Shown here piece after piece: positions 1 through 6,170 of a stretch of DNA of 13,027 nucleotides (position 1 is its first letter; each line of letters opens with the position of its first letter). The stretch covers positions 1 to 13,027 of the forward strand of contig JASHXK010000121.1 in NCBI GenBank assembly GCA_030043575.1. The letters run 5' to 3'. This DNA is from Terriglobales bacterium. GTDB taxonomy: Bacteria > Acidobacteriota > Terriglobia > Terriglobales > Acidobacteriaceae. The position numbers and the translations under genes were made by a program. The notes beneath the pieces were generated by a model that had not been told where the DNA came from, did no database searches, and saw nothing but the letters and a program-made list of their open reading frames with translations.

Positions 1-187
1 CACCTACCTCCAGCAGTGACAGCTTGCGGTATCCGCATTCGGCGGTCACTCGCCGCAATAAAGCCACAGTAGTCCGCGTCCCCCCAAACCAGTCGTTGAT
101 ATGGCGCAGGTCAGCCAATGAAGACGCCACTTCGGCTGGCGTTCCCAGATCGCCGTCAAGCAGCTCGGGAATGATCTTGCGCTCCAT
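1..187 (-). CDS. Class I SAM-dependent methyltransferase, N-terminal fragment (runs off left edge)
   Basis: An open frame reads leftward off the window edge, giving 62 residues from an ATG at 187. The start reads MERKIIPELLDGD, followed by LADLRHINDWFGGTRTT (about residues 27-43) and LLRRVT...RKLSLLEVG at the edge. The pattern PELLD, then a short variable stretch, then LRxINxWFGG, then hxLLEVG (the beginning of the glycine-rich SAM-binding motif I) matches the N-terminus of small methyltransferases of the UbiE/type-11 kind, known in bacterial clusters near type III polyketide synthases and FAD oxidoreductases. I chose the ATG at 187 because the recognisable homology begins there; the ribosome-binding site upstream is weak. 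The same frame stays open far upstream, but that part does not look like protein. The substrate cannot be told from this fragment, and the catalytic fold lies outside the window. Confidence 0.6.
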   Translation of the reverse strand, partial: MERKIIPELLDGDLGTPAEVASSLADLRHINDWFGGTRTTVALLRRVTAECGYRKLSLLEVG

Positions 188-640
188 TAGGATGGGAAAC
201 CCAGAGCTCACGCAGCTGGCTGCAACGCCTCGCCAGCCTTTCCCCGATGGTATCAATCGGACACACTGGCAAGAACCAGCGAATCTTTGTCGAAGGTCTG
301 AGAATACGCTTTGCTGAACGTCAAAATGCCGATGGCAACGGGAAACGTCTTGCTCACAGGTGGAATTTGGAGTGCTACTGTTGGAAATCGCGTATGGCTT
401 GCAACGGCTGTCAACCCCTTCTGCACGCATAATTTCTTGCGGAGATCGGCTGTAATCCGCTGTCGGCGCAGGTTTTGGAGTTTGGACGGATACTTGCTCA
501 CAAATCGGCAGGTCGGTCCGGCGGAGTACCGGCTGGACGATCAAGGCCGGAACCAGGGGAACAGCGGTCTTGCTCGTACGGATTCGGAAAACCAATGGGA
601 CTGTCTCTGACGGACCGACACTGCTAGCCTTATCGGCTCT

Positions 641-686
641 CCCCCGGTCGCAGCCCTCAAGCAGTGCTTCGCTGGGGGCATTTTTT
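641..686 (+). terminator. Orphan Rho-independent-terminator-like hairpin
   Basis: A CCCCC run (641-645) can pair with GGGGG (674-678). Inside it CAGC (651-654) pairs with GCTG (671-674), and AAGC (659-662) pairs with GCTT (666-669) around an AGT loop. The stem is imperfect, with bulges. CA and then six T (681-686) follow directly, as in an intrinsic terminator on the plus strand. No plus-strand protein gene ends before it, so it may end a small RNA or be fortuitous. Confidence 0.4.
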
Positions 687-688
687 CT

Positions 689-694
689 TATAAT
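689..694 (+). promoter_or_regulatory. Candidate -10 box (TATAAT) upstream of the 820 gene
   Basis: The hexamer TATAAT at 689-694 is a perfect sigma-70 -10 consensus lying just after the T-run of the preceding hairpin. Transcription would begin near 701 and give a leader of roughly 120 nt before the GTG at 820. No good -35 box is seen 16-18 bp upstream, so this is a partial match only. Confidence 0.35.
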
Positions 695-784
695 CCGGAG
701 GGAACTCAAGGGCCCGGAGAGACTCGCCCGAGACCGTGCAGAAAACGATGAGCAACGGAACCACAGGGCGGCTCGTCTAATAAC

Positions 785-808
785 TAAGTAAGGGTTCGTA
801 CTTAACCC
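785..808 (+). promoter_or_regulatory. Two mutually exclusive leader hairpins before the 820 start
   Basis: TAAGTA (785-790) can pair with TACTTA (799-804), while GGGTT (792-796) can pair with AACCC (804-808). The arms interleave, and no linker remains between the second and fourth arms, so a stable H-type pseudoknot is sterically unlikely and the two hairpins should compete. The structure ends 2 nt before the purine-rich AGAGGA (811-816), which is the only ribosome-binding-like sequence. Any regulatory role is inference. Confidence 0.3.
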
Positions 809-819
809 GTAGAGGATTC

Positions 820-1719
820 GTGTATCCGCGTCGCAATTGTCTTGGCCAGGTGACGGCAACGGTCTTGGCCGTGCTGCTTAGCGCATCGTTCGCCTGGTCG
901 CAACAAAAACTGGATATCGATCCGCTTGAGTTGGTCCGGCGAGCCTCGCAAAATGAGATCAAGGCAAGCGACACTGTCCATTACTGCATGTTCCGCGACA
1001 GCATCGACTACAAAGACCATGCTGTCTCCCGGGAAATCATTCGCACCAGCCAGGGTGGCCTGTGGACTACGCTGCTGGTCAACGGCAAGCCCCTCACCCA
1101 AGAGGAGCGCCAGAAGGACAACGATCGCCTGGTGAAGTTTGCCAACAATCCCGACGCCAGGCGGAAGCGGCGCGAGGCCAACAAAGAGGAGGATCAGCGT
1201 GCGTCGCTCATGCTAAGCAGCCTTCCCAATGCGTTTCTGTATACCTATGTGGGCACAGATCGGGGACCGAACGGAGACGAACTGGTGCATCTGAGATTCA
1301 GGCCCAACCCCACGTTCAGCCCGCCGAATCATGAGACCGCCGTCTATGTTGGCATGGAGGGCGACCTGATTATCGACCGCAAGGCGATGCGCATCGCCAA
1401 GATCGATGGCACGCTCTTCAAGGACGTTGACTTTGGCTGGGGAATCCTGGGCCGGCTCCACAAAGGCGGCAAGTTCATTATTGTGCAGCGGGACGTCGGG
1501 AACGGCGACTGGGAGGAAGTGCAGGAGACGCTGCAGTTCGAGGGCAAGATCCTCATGGTCAAGTCGCTGACCATTTGGTCAACTGAGACGATGACTGATT
1601 TCCGTCCGGTATCTCCCAACATCACCACCGCGCAGGCGCTCAATCTGTTGCAAAAGAGCGCGGATGTCGTCGCCGAGAACCACAGCGGCGTGAGCGAAGC
1701 CCAGAACAACCACAAGTAA
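820..1719 (+). CDS. Secreted protein of unknown function, possibly LolA-like
   Basis: 299 residues starting with GTG at 820; an in-frame stop at 781-783 leaves no upstream ATG. AGAGGA lies only 3 nt before the start, an unusually close ribosome-binding site. The N-terminus is a classical signal peptide: basic YPRRN, hydrophobic VTATVLAVLLSASFA, cleavage likely near residues 25-28. The mature protein has a charged helical stretch (about 95-130, rich in Arg/Lys/Glu) and then alternating beta-strand-like segments (about 140-260) ending in TETMTDFRPVSPN. This resembles the orphan exported proteins common in Acidobacteriota, some with a lipoprotein-carrier (LolA/LolB)-like beta fold, but I recognise no specific family. 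It converges with the minus-strand enolase-family gene with 7 bp between stop codons and no terminator between them. Likely location: periplasm or outside the cell. Confidence 0.7.
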   Translation: MYPRRNCLGQVTATVLAVLLSASFAWSQQKLDIDPLELVRRASQNEIKASDTVHYCMFRDSIDYKDHAVSREIIRTSQGGLWTTLLVNGKPLTQEERQKDNDRLVKFANNPDARRKRREANKEEDQRASLMLSSLPNAFLYTYVGTDRGPNGDELVHLRFRPNPTFSPPNHETAVYVGMEGDLIIDRKAMRIAKIDGTLFKDVDFGWGILGRLHKGGKFIIVQRDVGNGDWEEVQETLQFEGKILMVKSLTIWSTETMTDFRPVSPNITTAQALNLLQKSADVVAENHSGVSEAQNNHK

Positions 1720-1726
1720 AGTCTTG

Positions 1727-2833
1727 CTATTTCACTTCGTCCTTGCGCACCGTCAGCTTCTCGATCAAGTCTTTCCTGATCTCGTACCCTCGACCGGGCT
1801 TATCGCTGATGGCAATCGTTCCCTGAGGTGAAACTTCGACCTCCGGGTCGATGACGTCTTCTTTCCAATAACGCTTCGACGCCGAGACATCGCCCGGGAG
1901 CTTGAAGTTAGCCAGCGTCGAGAGTGCCACATTGTGGGAGCGCCCGATGCCCGATTCCAGCATGCCTCCGCACCACACGGAAACACCGAATTTTTGCGTC
2001 ACATTGTGCACCGCGATCGCCTCGGAAAATCCGCCGACGCGTCCGACTTTGATGTTGACGATGCGGCACGAGCCCAGTTCCAGCGCGGCTTCCGCGTATC
2101 GAGCGCTGTGAATCGCCTCGTCCAGGCACAACGCCGTCTGTAGCTGTTTCTGCAGGCGCGCGTGTAAGTAGAAATCATCGCTCCACAACGGTTGTTCGAT
2201 CATCAGCAACTGAAAGCGATCAAAGTATTTCAAATGCTGCTCATCGGCCAGCGTATAGGCTGAGTTGGCGTCGCAGCTCAGCAGAATCTCCGGCCAGCGT
2301 TTGCGGATTTTCTCCAGCACCTCGACATCCCAGCCTGGCTTGACCTTGATCTTGATGCGCTGATATCCCGCCGCCAGCTCGGTCTCGATCTTCTCCAGCA
2401 GTCGCTCATGTGAATCCTGAATGCCGATGCTGACGCCGCATGCGATCTCGCGCCGCGTACCGCCGAGCAGCTTCCACAAGGGCAAGCGCTTTTCCTGCGC
2501 TTCGGCATCCCATGCAGCATTCTCCAGCGCGGCTTTGGCCATGCGATGCTCGCGCACCTGCGCCAGCAGCGGAGAAACGTCGCGTCCCGACTGCAACGTC
2601 TTGCCCAACAACGCCGGGGCGAGAAACCGCACGATCACGTCCCACGCGCCGTCGATGTACTCCTCGCTGTAGTACGGATTCTCGCCGGCAACGCACTCGC
2701 CCCAGCCTTCGAGGCCATCAGACTGCAGAGTGACCAGAAGAACGCGGCGAGTATAGGTACGTCCGAAGCTGGTTTCGAAGAAATGGACGAGCGGCATTTT
2801 CAGCTCGCGCAGCGTGATCGCTTCAATTCGCAT
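1727..2833 (-). CDS. menC: o-Succinylbenzoate synthase / N-succinylamino acid racemase (enolase superfamily)
   Basis: 368 residues from the ATG at 2833, preferred over the ATG at 2860 because GGTGATC lies just before it and the family N-terminus MRIEAITLRELKMPL begins there. The catalytic set is complete: KIK at 161-163 (Lys163 as base), Asp188 in SCDAN, Glu213 in IEQP, Asp238 in LDEA as metal ligands, and Lys262 in NIKVGR. WCGGMLESGIGRSHN (287-301) is typical of the NSAR/OSBS branch. OSBS dehydrates SHCHC to o-succinylbenzoate in menaquinone synthesis; relatives racemise N-succinylamino acids, and Arg265 sits where the racemase-capable branch keeps a conserved Arg. No other men genes lie in the window and the neighbour is dapD, so the physiological reaction is open. 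The symbol names the family, not a proven role. The enzyme is cytoplasmic. Confidence 0.88.
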   Translation of the reverse strand: MRIEAITLRELKMPLVHFFETSFGRTYTRRVLLVTLQSDGLEGWGECVAGENPYYSEEYIDGAWDVIVRFLAPALLGKTLQSGRDVSPLLAQVREHRMAKAALENAAWDAEAQEKRLPLWKLLGGTRREIACGVSIGIQDSHERLLEKIETELAAGYQRIKIKVKPGWDVEVLEKIRKRWPEILLSCDANSAYTLADEQHLKYFDRFQLLMIEQPLWSDDFYLHARLQKQLQTALCLDEAIHSARYAEAALELGSCRIVNIKVGRVGGFSEAIAVHNVTQKFGVSVWCGGMLESGIGRSHNVALSTLANFKLPGDVSASKRYWKEDVIDPEVEVSPQGTIAISDKPGRGYEIRKDLIEKLTVRKDEVK

Positions 2834-2843
2834 GTGATCACCA

Positions 2844-2851
2844 GTTATACT
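2844..2851. promoter_or_regulatory. Compact divergent promoter element between menC-like gene and dapD
   Basis: The start codons at 2833 (minus) and 2859 (plus) are separated by 25 bp. In the centre, TATACT (2846-2851) is a good plus-strand -10 box and TATAAC (2849-2844) a good minus-strand one, overlapping on GTTATACT. The plus-strand box would start transcription at about 2858-2859, exactly at the dapD ATG, which has no Shine-Dalgarno sequence, suggesting a leaderless mRNA. The -35 matches are weak (TTCAAT at 2822-2827 for plus). Confidence 0.45.
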
Positions 2852-2858
2852 GCCCGCC

Positions 2859-3695
2859 ATGCACGAACTCCAGCGCGAAATCGAGCGCCTCTATGCGATC
2901 CCCAATATTCCGCAGGAAGACTTGGCCATCTTTGCAACGTTTGTGCGCTTCCGCGATGCATTGACCAGCGGAGAGATTCGCGCGGCGGAAAAGATCGCCG
3001 GCAAGTGGCAAACCAACGCCTGGGTGAAGCAGGGGATCCTGCTTGGCTTCCGCATCGGCAAGCTGGTGGAGAGCGGCGATCCCAAAGTGCTGACGTTTGT
3101 CGACAAGGGCACCTATCCCGCGCGTCGTTTCGCGGCTCGCGAACAGATTCGCGTGATTCCCGGCGGCTCATCCGTACGCACCGGCGCCTATGTGGCCTCG
3201 TCGGTTGTTTGCATGCCGCCGATGTTCATCAACGTCGGCGCCTATGTTGACGAAGGCACCATGGTCGATTCGCATGCGCTGGTGGGCTCGTGCGCGCAGA
3301 TTGGCAAGCGCGTCCACATCAGCGCCGCGGCACAAATCGGGGGCGTGCTGGAGCCGATCAACGCAACGCCCGTCATAGTTGAAGACGAAGTGCTGGTAGG
3401 GGGCAACTGCGGAATTTATGAAGGGACGCAGGTGGGCGCGCGCGCCGTGCTGGGAGCGGGCGTGATCCTGACGCGATCCACTCCGCTGTTCGACACGGTA
3501 AAGGGCGAGACCTATCGCGCAACCGAAACCGATCCGCTGCGGGTCCCCGAAGGCGCGGTTGTGGTTCCGGGTTCGCGCGCGATCAGCAAAGGCAAGGCTG
3601 CGGAGTGGGGATTGTCGTTGTATGCGCCGGTGATTGTGAAGTACCGCGATGAGCGGACCGACCGTGGGGTGGAGTTGGAGGATCTGCTGCGGTAA
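2859..3695 (+). CDS. dapD: Tetrahydrodipicolinate N-succinyltransferase (DapD)
   Basis: 278 residues, the usual DapD length. It transfers succinyl from succinyl-CoA to tetrahydrodipicolinate in the succinylase branch of diaminopimelate/lysine synthesis and acts in the cytoplasm as a trimer. The N-terminal helical domain (1-95) carries WVKQGILLGFR (55-65). The left-handed beta-helix of hexapeptide repeats (about 100-235) includes NVGAYVDEGTMVDSHALVGS (125-144), the nearly invariant DapD core, followed by CAQIGKRVHIS and GGVLEP. The tail SLYAPVIVKYRDE resembles the family end. No Shine-Dalgarno is seen before the ATG, but TATACT lies 7 bp upstream, so translation may be leaderless. The other dap genes are not adjacent; the divergent neighbour is a racemase/OSBS-type enzyme. 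Confidence 0.95.
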   Translation: MHELQREIERLYAIPNIPQEDLAIFATFVRFRDALTSGEIRAAEKIAGKWQTNAWVKQGILLGFRIGKLVESGDPKVLTFVDKGTYPARRFAAREQIRVIPGGSSVRTGAYVASSVVCMPPMFINVGAYVDEGTMVDSHALVGSCAQIGKRVHISAAAQIGGVLEPINATPVIVEDEVLVGGNCGIYEGTQVGARAVLGAGVILTRSTPLFDTVKGETYRATETDPLRVPEGAVVVPGSRAISKGKAAEWGLSLYAPVIVKYRDERTDRGVELEDLLR

Positions 3696-3726
3696 TGCGT
3701 GGCTTGCGAAGGAAGTGAGTTGAAAG

Positions 3727-3784
3727 GGCACAGCTTAGCTGTGCCGCAAACGGGCTGCATAAGTGGAGGGCTTCAGCCCCTGCG
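3727..3784 (+). repeat. Composite palindromic repeat, copy 1 (REP-like)
   Basis: Three consecutive elements. The first is a perfect 8-bp hairpin, GGCACAGC-TTA-GCTGTGCC (3727-3745). The second is a small CCG-CAAA-CGG helix that overlaps its end (3744-3753). After about 15 bp comes the third, the hairpin GGGCT-TC-AGCCC (3768-3779), followed by CTGCGG. The same order recurs inverted at 3821-3877 and again at 12732-12799, which marks it as a dispersed repeat unit rather than a simple terminator. No T-run follows. Confidence 0.65.
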
Positions 3785-3820
3785 GAAATTCGTCTTCAGT
3801 TCGCCAGTACGTTCGAGTGC

Positions 3821-3877
3821 CCTCAGCGGCTAAAGCCGAAGTCTTGCCAGCCGTTACGGCACGCCTGAAGGCGTGCC
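3821..3877 (-). repeat. Composite palindromic repeat, copy 2, inverted
   Basis: Read on the minus strand this has the same architecture as copy 1. The 8-bp hairpin GGCACGCC-TTCA-GGCGTGCC (3877-3858) comes first, overlapping a CCG-TAA-CGG helix (3859-3851). After about 12 bp follows the hairpin CGGCT-TT-AGCCG (3838-3827) and then CTGAGG. With copy 1 it forms a head-to-head pair, as in BIME-type REP arrays. The large hairpin ends 10 bp before the GGAGG ribosome-binding site of the symporter gene and would lie in its 5' leader if transcription starts upstream. Confidence 0.65.
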
Positions 3878-3899
3878 CCTTCAAATCGGAGGCTGCCTA

Positions 3900-5270
3900 A
3901 TGGGGACTCGCCGTCAACACGTCGCACTGCTGATCGCCGCCGTTGCTGCCATCGGCGCGCTGATTTGTTCGCACTTCGGCGGACCGATATTCCCCACTCT
4001 GCGCTGGATTGCGCTGGCCGCGCTCGTCGTCTACGGCTGCCTGCGCCGCACGCTCACCGCATGGATCTTCATCGCCATGCTGCTCGGCGCCGAGATCGGC
4101 CACGACTGGCCGCAGGTCGCGGAACACCTGCGCATTCTGGCTCTCATTTTCCTAAGGCTGATCAAGGCCATCATTGCGCCGCTGGTCTTCGCGACGCTAG
4201 TCGTCGGTGTCGCAGGACATTCCAACCTGCGCCAGGTCGGCCGGCTGGGATTTCGCTCTATCATCTTCTTCGAAATCGTCACCACCATCGCGATCTTTCT
4301 TGGACTCGCAGCCATCAACCTCAGCAAAGCCGGCGTCGGCGTGCAACTGCCTACGGCCGCGGCTGCGGACACCGGATCGGTCAACAAGCTAAGCGCCGAA
4401 GACACGATCCTGCACGTCTTTCCGGAGAACATCGCAAAAGCGGTTGCCGACGGTGCCGTGCTTCAGGTCGTGGTCTTCAGCCTGATCTTCGCAGTGGCAC
4501 TGGCAATGCTGAGCGAGCAGAGGCGCCGTCCCATGCTCGCGTTTTGCGAGAGCCTCAGCGAGGTGATGTTCAAATTCACCAACATCGTGATGTACATGGC
4601 GCCGCTCGGCGTGGGAGCGGCGGTGGCCTACACGGTGGGGCACACAGGAATCGGCGTGCTCGGCAGCCTGATGAAGCTGCTGCTGACCCTGTACGCGACG
4701 CTGATTGTTTTCATCCTTGGGGTTCTGTTGCCAATCGCGCTGATGTTGCGCGTTCCGCTAGCCGCGTTCGCCAAAGCTGTCGCCGAGCCGGTTACCATCG
4801 CATTCGGCACGGCCAGCTCCGAGGCCGCTCTGCCGCGCGCGATGGAGGCGATGGAAGCCATCGGCGTTCCCCGCCAGATCGTCGCCTTCGTCATCCCCAC
4901 CGGCTACAGCTTCAACCTCACTGGCAGCTCGCTCTATCTTTCGGTAGCGGCGATCTTCGTCGCGCAGGTCTCCGGCATCCATCTCTCGCTCGGCCAGCAG
5001 TTGACGATCATGTTGACGCTGATGCTCACCAGCAAGGGTGTCGCCGGAGTCTCTCGTGCTGCGTTGGTGATTTTGTTGGCAACCGCCGCATCGACGGGCT
5101 TGCCCACCGAGCCGGTGTTCCTGCTGCTTGGCGTCGATCAGCTACTCGACATGGGACGAACCGCGGTGAATGTCCTGGGAAATTGTCTGGCAGCCGTGGT
5201 GATGGCCAAGTGGGAAGGTGAATTCGCGACGGAGCCGGCGTCGCCCGTCGTCGCCGCGGCGATTGAATGA
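3900..5270 (+). CDS. Dicarboxylate/amino acid:cation symporter (DAACS family, DctA/GltP-like)
   Basis: 456 residues from the ATG at 3900, which follows GGAGG (3888-3892) by 7 nt; a GTG at 3873 lies inside the upstream hairpin and is less likely. DAACS proteins import C4-dicarboxylates, glutamate or aspartate with protons or sodium, using eight membrane helices and two re-entrant hairpins. Visible motifs are SSEAALP (306-312, hairpin 1), VIPTGYSFNLTGSSLYLS (331-348), TSKGVAGVSR (377-386, hairpin 2), and DMGRTAVNVLGN with VMAKWEGEF (417-442, last helix and tail). Hairpin 1 and the GYSFN segment resemble DctA, while DMGRTAVNV resembles glutamate carriers. Odd points: the usual NLDGT/NMDGT motif reads NLTGS, losing the Asp, and two hydrophobic segments (about 9-25 and 34-48) extend the N-terminus beyond typical DctA. 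Substrate unknown. It converges on pyrF across 49 bp. Confidence 0.9.
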   Translation: MGTRRQHVALLIAAVAAIGALICSHFGGPIFPTLRWIALAALVVYGCLRRTLTAWIFIAMLLGAEIGHDWPQVAEHLRILALIFLRLIKAIIAPLVFATLVVGVAGHSNLRQVGRLGFRSIIFFEIVTTIAIFLGLAAINLSKAGVGVQLPTAAAADTGSVNKLSAEDTILHVFPENIAKAVADGAVLQVVVFSLIFAVALAMLSEQRRRPMLAFCESLSEVMFKFTNIVMYMAPLGVGAAVAYTVGHTGIGVLGSLMKLLLTLYATLIVFILGVLLPIALMLRVPLAAFAKAVAEPVTIAFGTASSEAALPRAMEAMEAIGVPRQIVAFVIPTGYSFNLTGSSLYLSVAAIFVAQVSGIHLSLGQQLTIMLTLMLTSKGVAGVSRAALVILLATAASTGLPTEPVFLLLGVDQLLDMGRTAVNVLGNCLAAVVMAKWEGEFATEPASPVVAAAIE

Positions 5271-5319
5271 GGGCGTCTTTGCGATCCGCTGGCCAGGGAG
5301 GGTCCGATGGGTACATCAC

Positions 5320-6027
5320 TTACACCCGGACCATATCGATTTCGGAAATGATGTCGGCAGCGGCTTTGGCTGGGTCGGGAGCGTCGAGGATGGGACGGCC
5401 GACGACGAGGTAAGTCGCGCCGGCGGCGATGGCCTCGGCGGGAGTGACGACTCGCGCCTGATCTCCCGCGGCAGATCCGGCGGGACGGACGCCGGGCGTG
5501 ACGATGGCGAAGCCTTCACCGAGTTCGCGACGCAGCTCTTTGGATTCCTGTGCCGAGGCGACGAGGCCTCCGCAGCCGGAGTTGCGGGCGAGTGCTCCAA
5601 GGCGGAGCGCTTGGCTGAGAGCGGTTCCTTGGACGCCGATTTCCTGCAGATCCTCGTCGGTCAGGCTGGTCAGGACGGTGACTGCCAAAACGAGTGGCTT
5701 GGCGGACGATTGCGCTGCAGCTTCTGCAGCGGCCTTCAGCATCTTGCTCCCGCCAGAGGCGTGAACGGTAAGCATGGAGACGCCAAGCTCGCTGGCACAA
5801 CGCACGGCGGCAGCGACAGTGTTGGGGATGTCGTGGAACTTGAGGTCCAGGAAGACTTTGCGGCCGGAGGCGACGAGATCGCGGACGATCTGCGGCCCTT
5901 CGGCGGTGAAGAGCTGTTTGCCGATCTTGTAGGTGCCGGCGGCATCGCCGATGGTCTGGACGATGCGCTGAGCCTTGGCGGCGCTGGAGACGTCCAGCGC
6001 CACGATCAGCCGATCTTTGGGTAGCAT
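5320..6027 (-). CDS. pyrF: Orotidine 5'-phosphate decarboxylase (PyrF)
   Basis: 235 residues from the ATG at 6027, the standard length for the short bacterial class. It decarboxylates OMP to UMP, the last step of de novo pyrimidine synthesis, in the cytoplasm. The start is supported by GGGAG just upstream and by MLPKDRLIVALDV matching the family N-terminus; the frame is open 44 codons further but that part lacks homology. Key residues are Asp12 in ALDV, Lys34 in YKIGKQLF, the catalytic signature DLKFHDIPNT (61-70; Asp61, Lys63, Asp66), HASGG (89-93), TPGVRP (177-182) and VVGRPI (208-213, phosphate binding). All expected catalytic residues are present. The upstream minus-strand gene (rlpA-like) is about 200 bp away, with a strong hairpin between, so pyrF is probably its own unit. 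Confidence 0.95.
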   Translation of the reverse strand: MLPKDRLIVALDVSSAAKAQRIVQTIGDAAGTYKIGKQLFTAEGPQIVRDLVASGRKVFLDLKFHDIPNTVAAAVRCASELGVSMLTVHASGGSKMLKAAAEAAAQSSAKPLVLAVTVLTSLTDEDLQEIGVQGTALSQALRLGALARNSGCGGLVASAQESKELRRELGEGFAIVTPGVRPAGSAAGDQARVVTPAEAIAAGATYLVVGRPILDAPDPAKAAADIISEIDMVRV

Positions 6028-6127
6028 CGGCTCCCAGTTTAACTCAGGATGCCGGAACGGGCCGTTCAGAATGAGTTTGGACAGGGATGCGCGCCTTTCG
6101 TGCATCCAGCACGCCAGAAGACGCAAA

Positions 6128-6152
6128 GGCGGCGTCTCCTGGGGACGCCGCC
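6128..6152 (-). terminator. Strong GC hairpin between rlpA-like gene and pyrF
   Basis: GGCGGCGTC (6128-6136) pairs perfectly with GACGCCGCC (6144-6152), and the stem can extend inward through TCC/GGG with one wobble pair. On the minus strand it is followed by TTTGCGTCTTCT, a weak T-rich tract, so it may end the rlpA transcript. It could equally be a dispersed palindromic repeat, because the tract next to it also looks repeat-like. Confidence 0.4.
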
Positions 6153-6170
6153 TCGGCACGAATCGGCGCG

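Larger units (their letters stand above)
188..819. other. Gene-poor divergent gap of about 630 bp
   Basis: I see no convincing protein gene here. Short frames exist on both strands, but their translations are rich in Arg, Ser and Cys and lack recognisable motifs. The stretch lies between the divergent starts of the methyltransferase (187, minus) and the secreted protein (820, plus), so it must hold promoters for both. Visible elements are a terminator-like hairpin followed by six T at 641-686, a perfect TATAAT at 689-694, and a leader with competing hairpins at 785-808. The 10-mer CTTGCTCACA occurs twice (about 350 and 493), with a related CTTGCTCGTA near 567. The minus frame of the methyltransferase has no stop codon across the whole gap. 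Confidence 0.5.

Noticed and set aside
253..620. A decayed ABC-permease or Ig-like gene in the left gap
   Set aside because: Short stretches vaguely resembled both families on different strands, but none had a consistent frame or enough motif to support a pseudogene.
785..808. H-type pseudoknot riboswitch (preQ1-like) in the 820 leader
   Set aside because: The two stems interleave correctly, but no nucleotides remain to cross the first stem, and the conserved preQ1 aptamer bases are absent.
3873..3899. Upstream GTG start for the symporter
   Set aside because: The GTG lies within the repeat hairpin and the ATG at 3900 has a well-spaced GGAGG; the extra nine residues add nothing recognisable.
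3965..5221. A 418-codon plus-strand frame inside the symporter gene
   Set aside because: It overlaps the symporter in another frame, is extremely Arg/His-rich and lacks membrane segments; it is a typical shadow frame of GC-rich coding DNA.
5218..6024. A 268-codon plus-strand frame opposite pyrF
   Set aside because: Gly/Asp/Glu-rich antisense product without motifs; PyrF on the minus strand is complete.
6028..6159. 44-residue N-terminal extension of PyrF
   Set aside because: The family N-terminus begins at MLPKDRLIVALD, and a GGGAG ribosome-binding site precedes that ATG; the extension is intergenic DNA.
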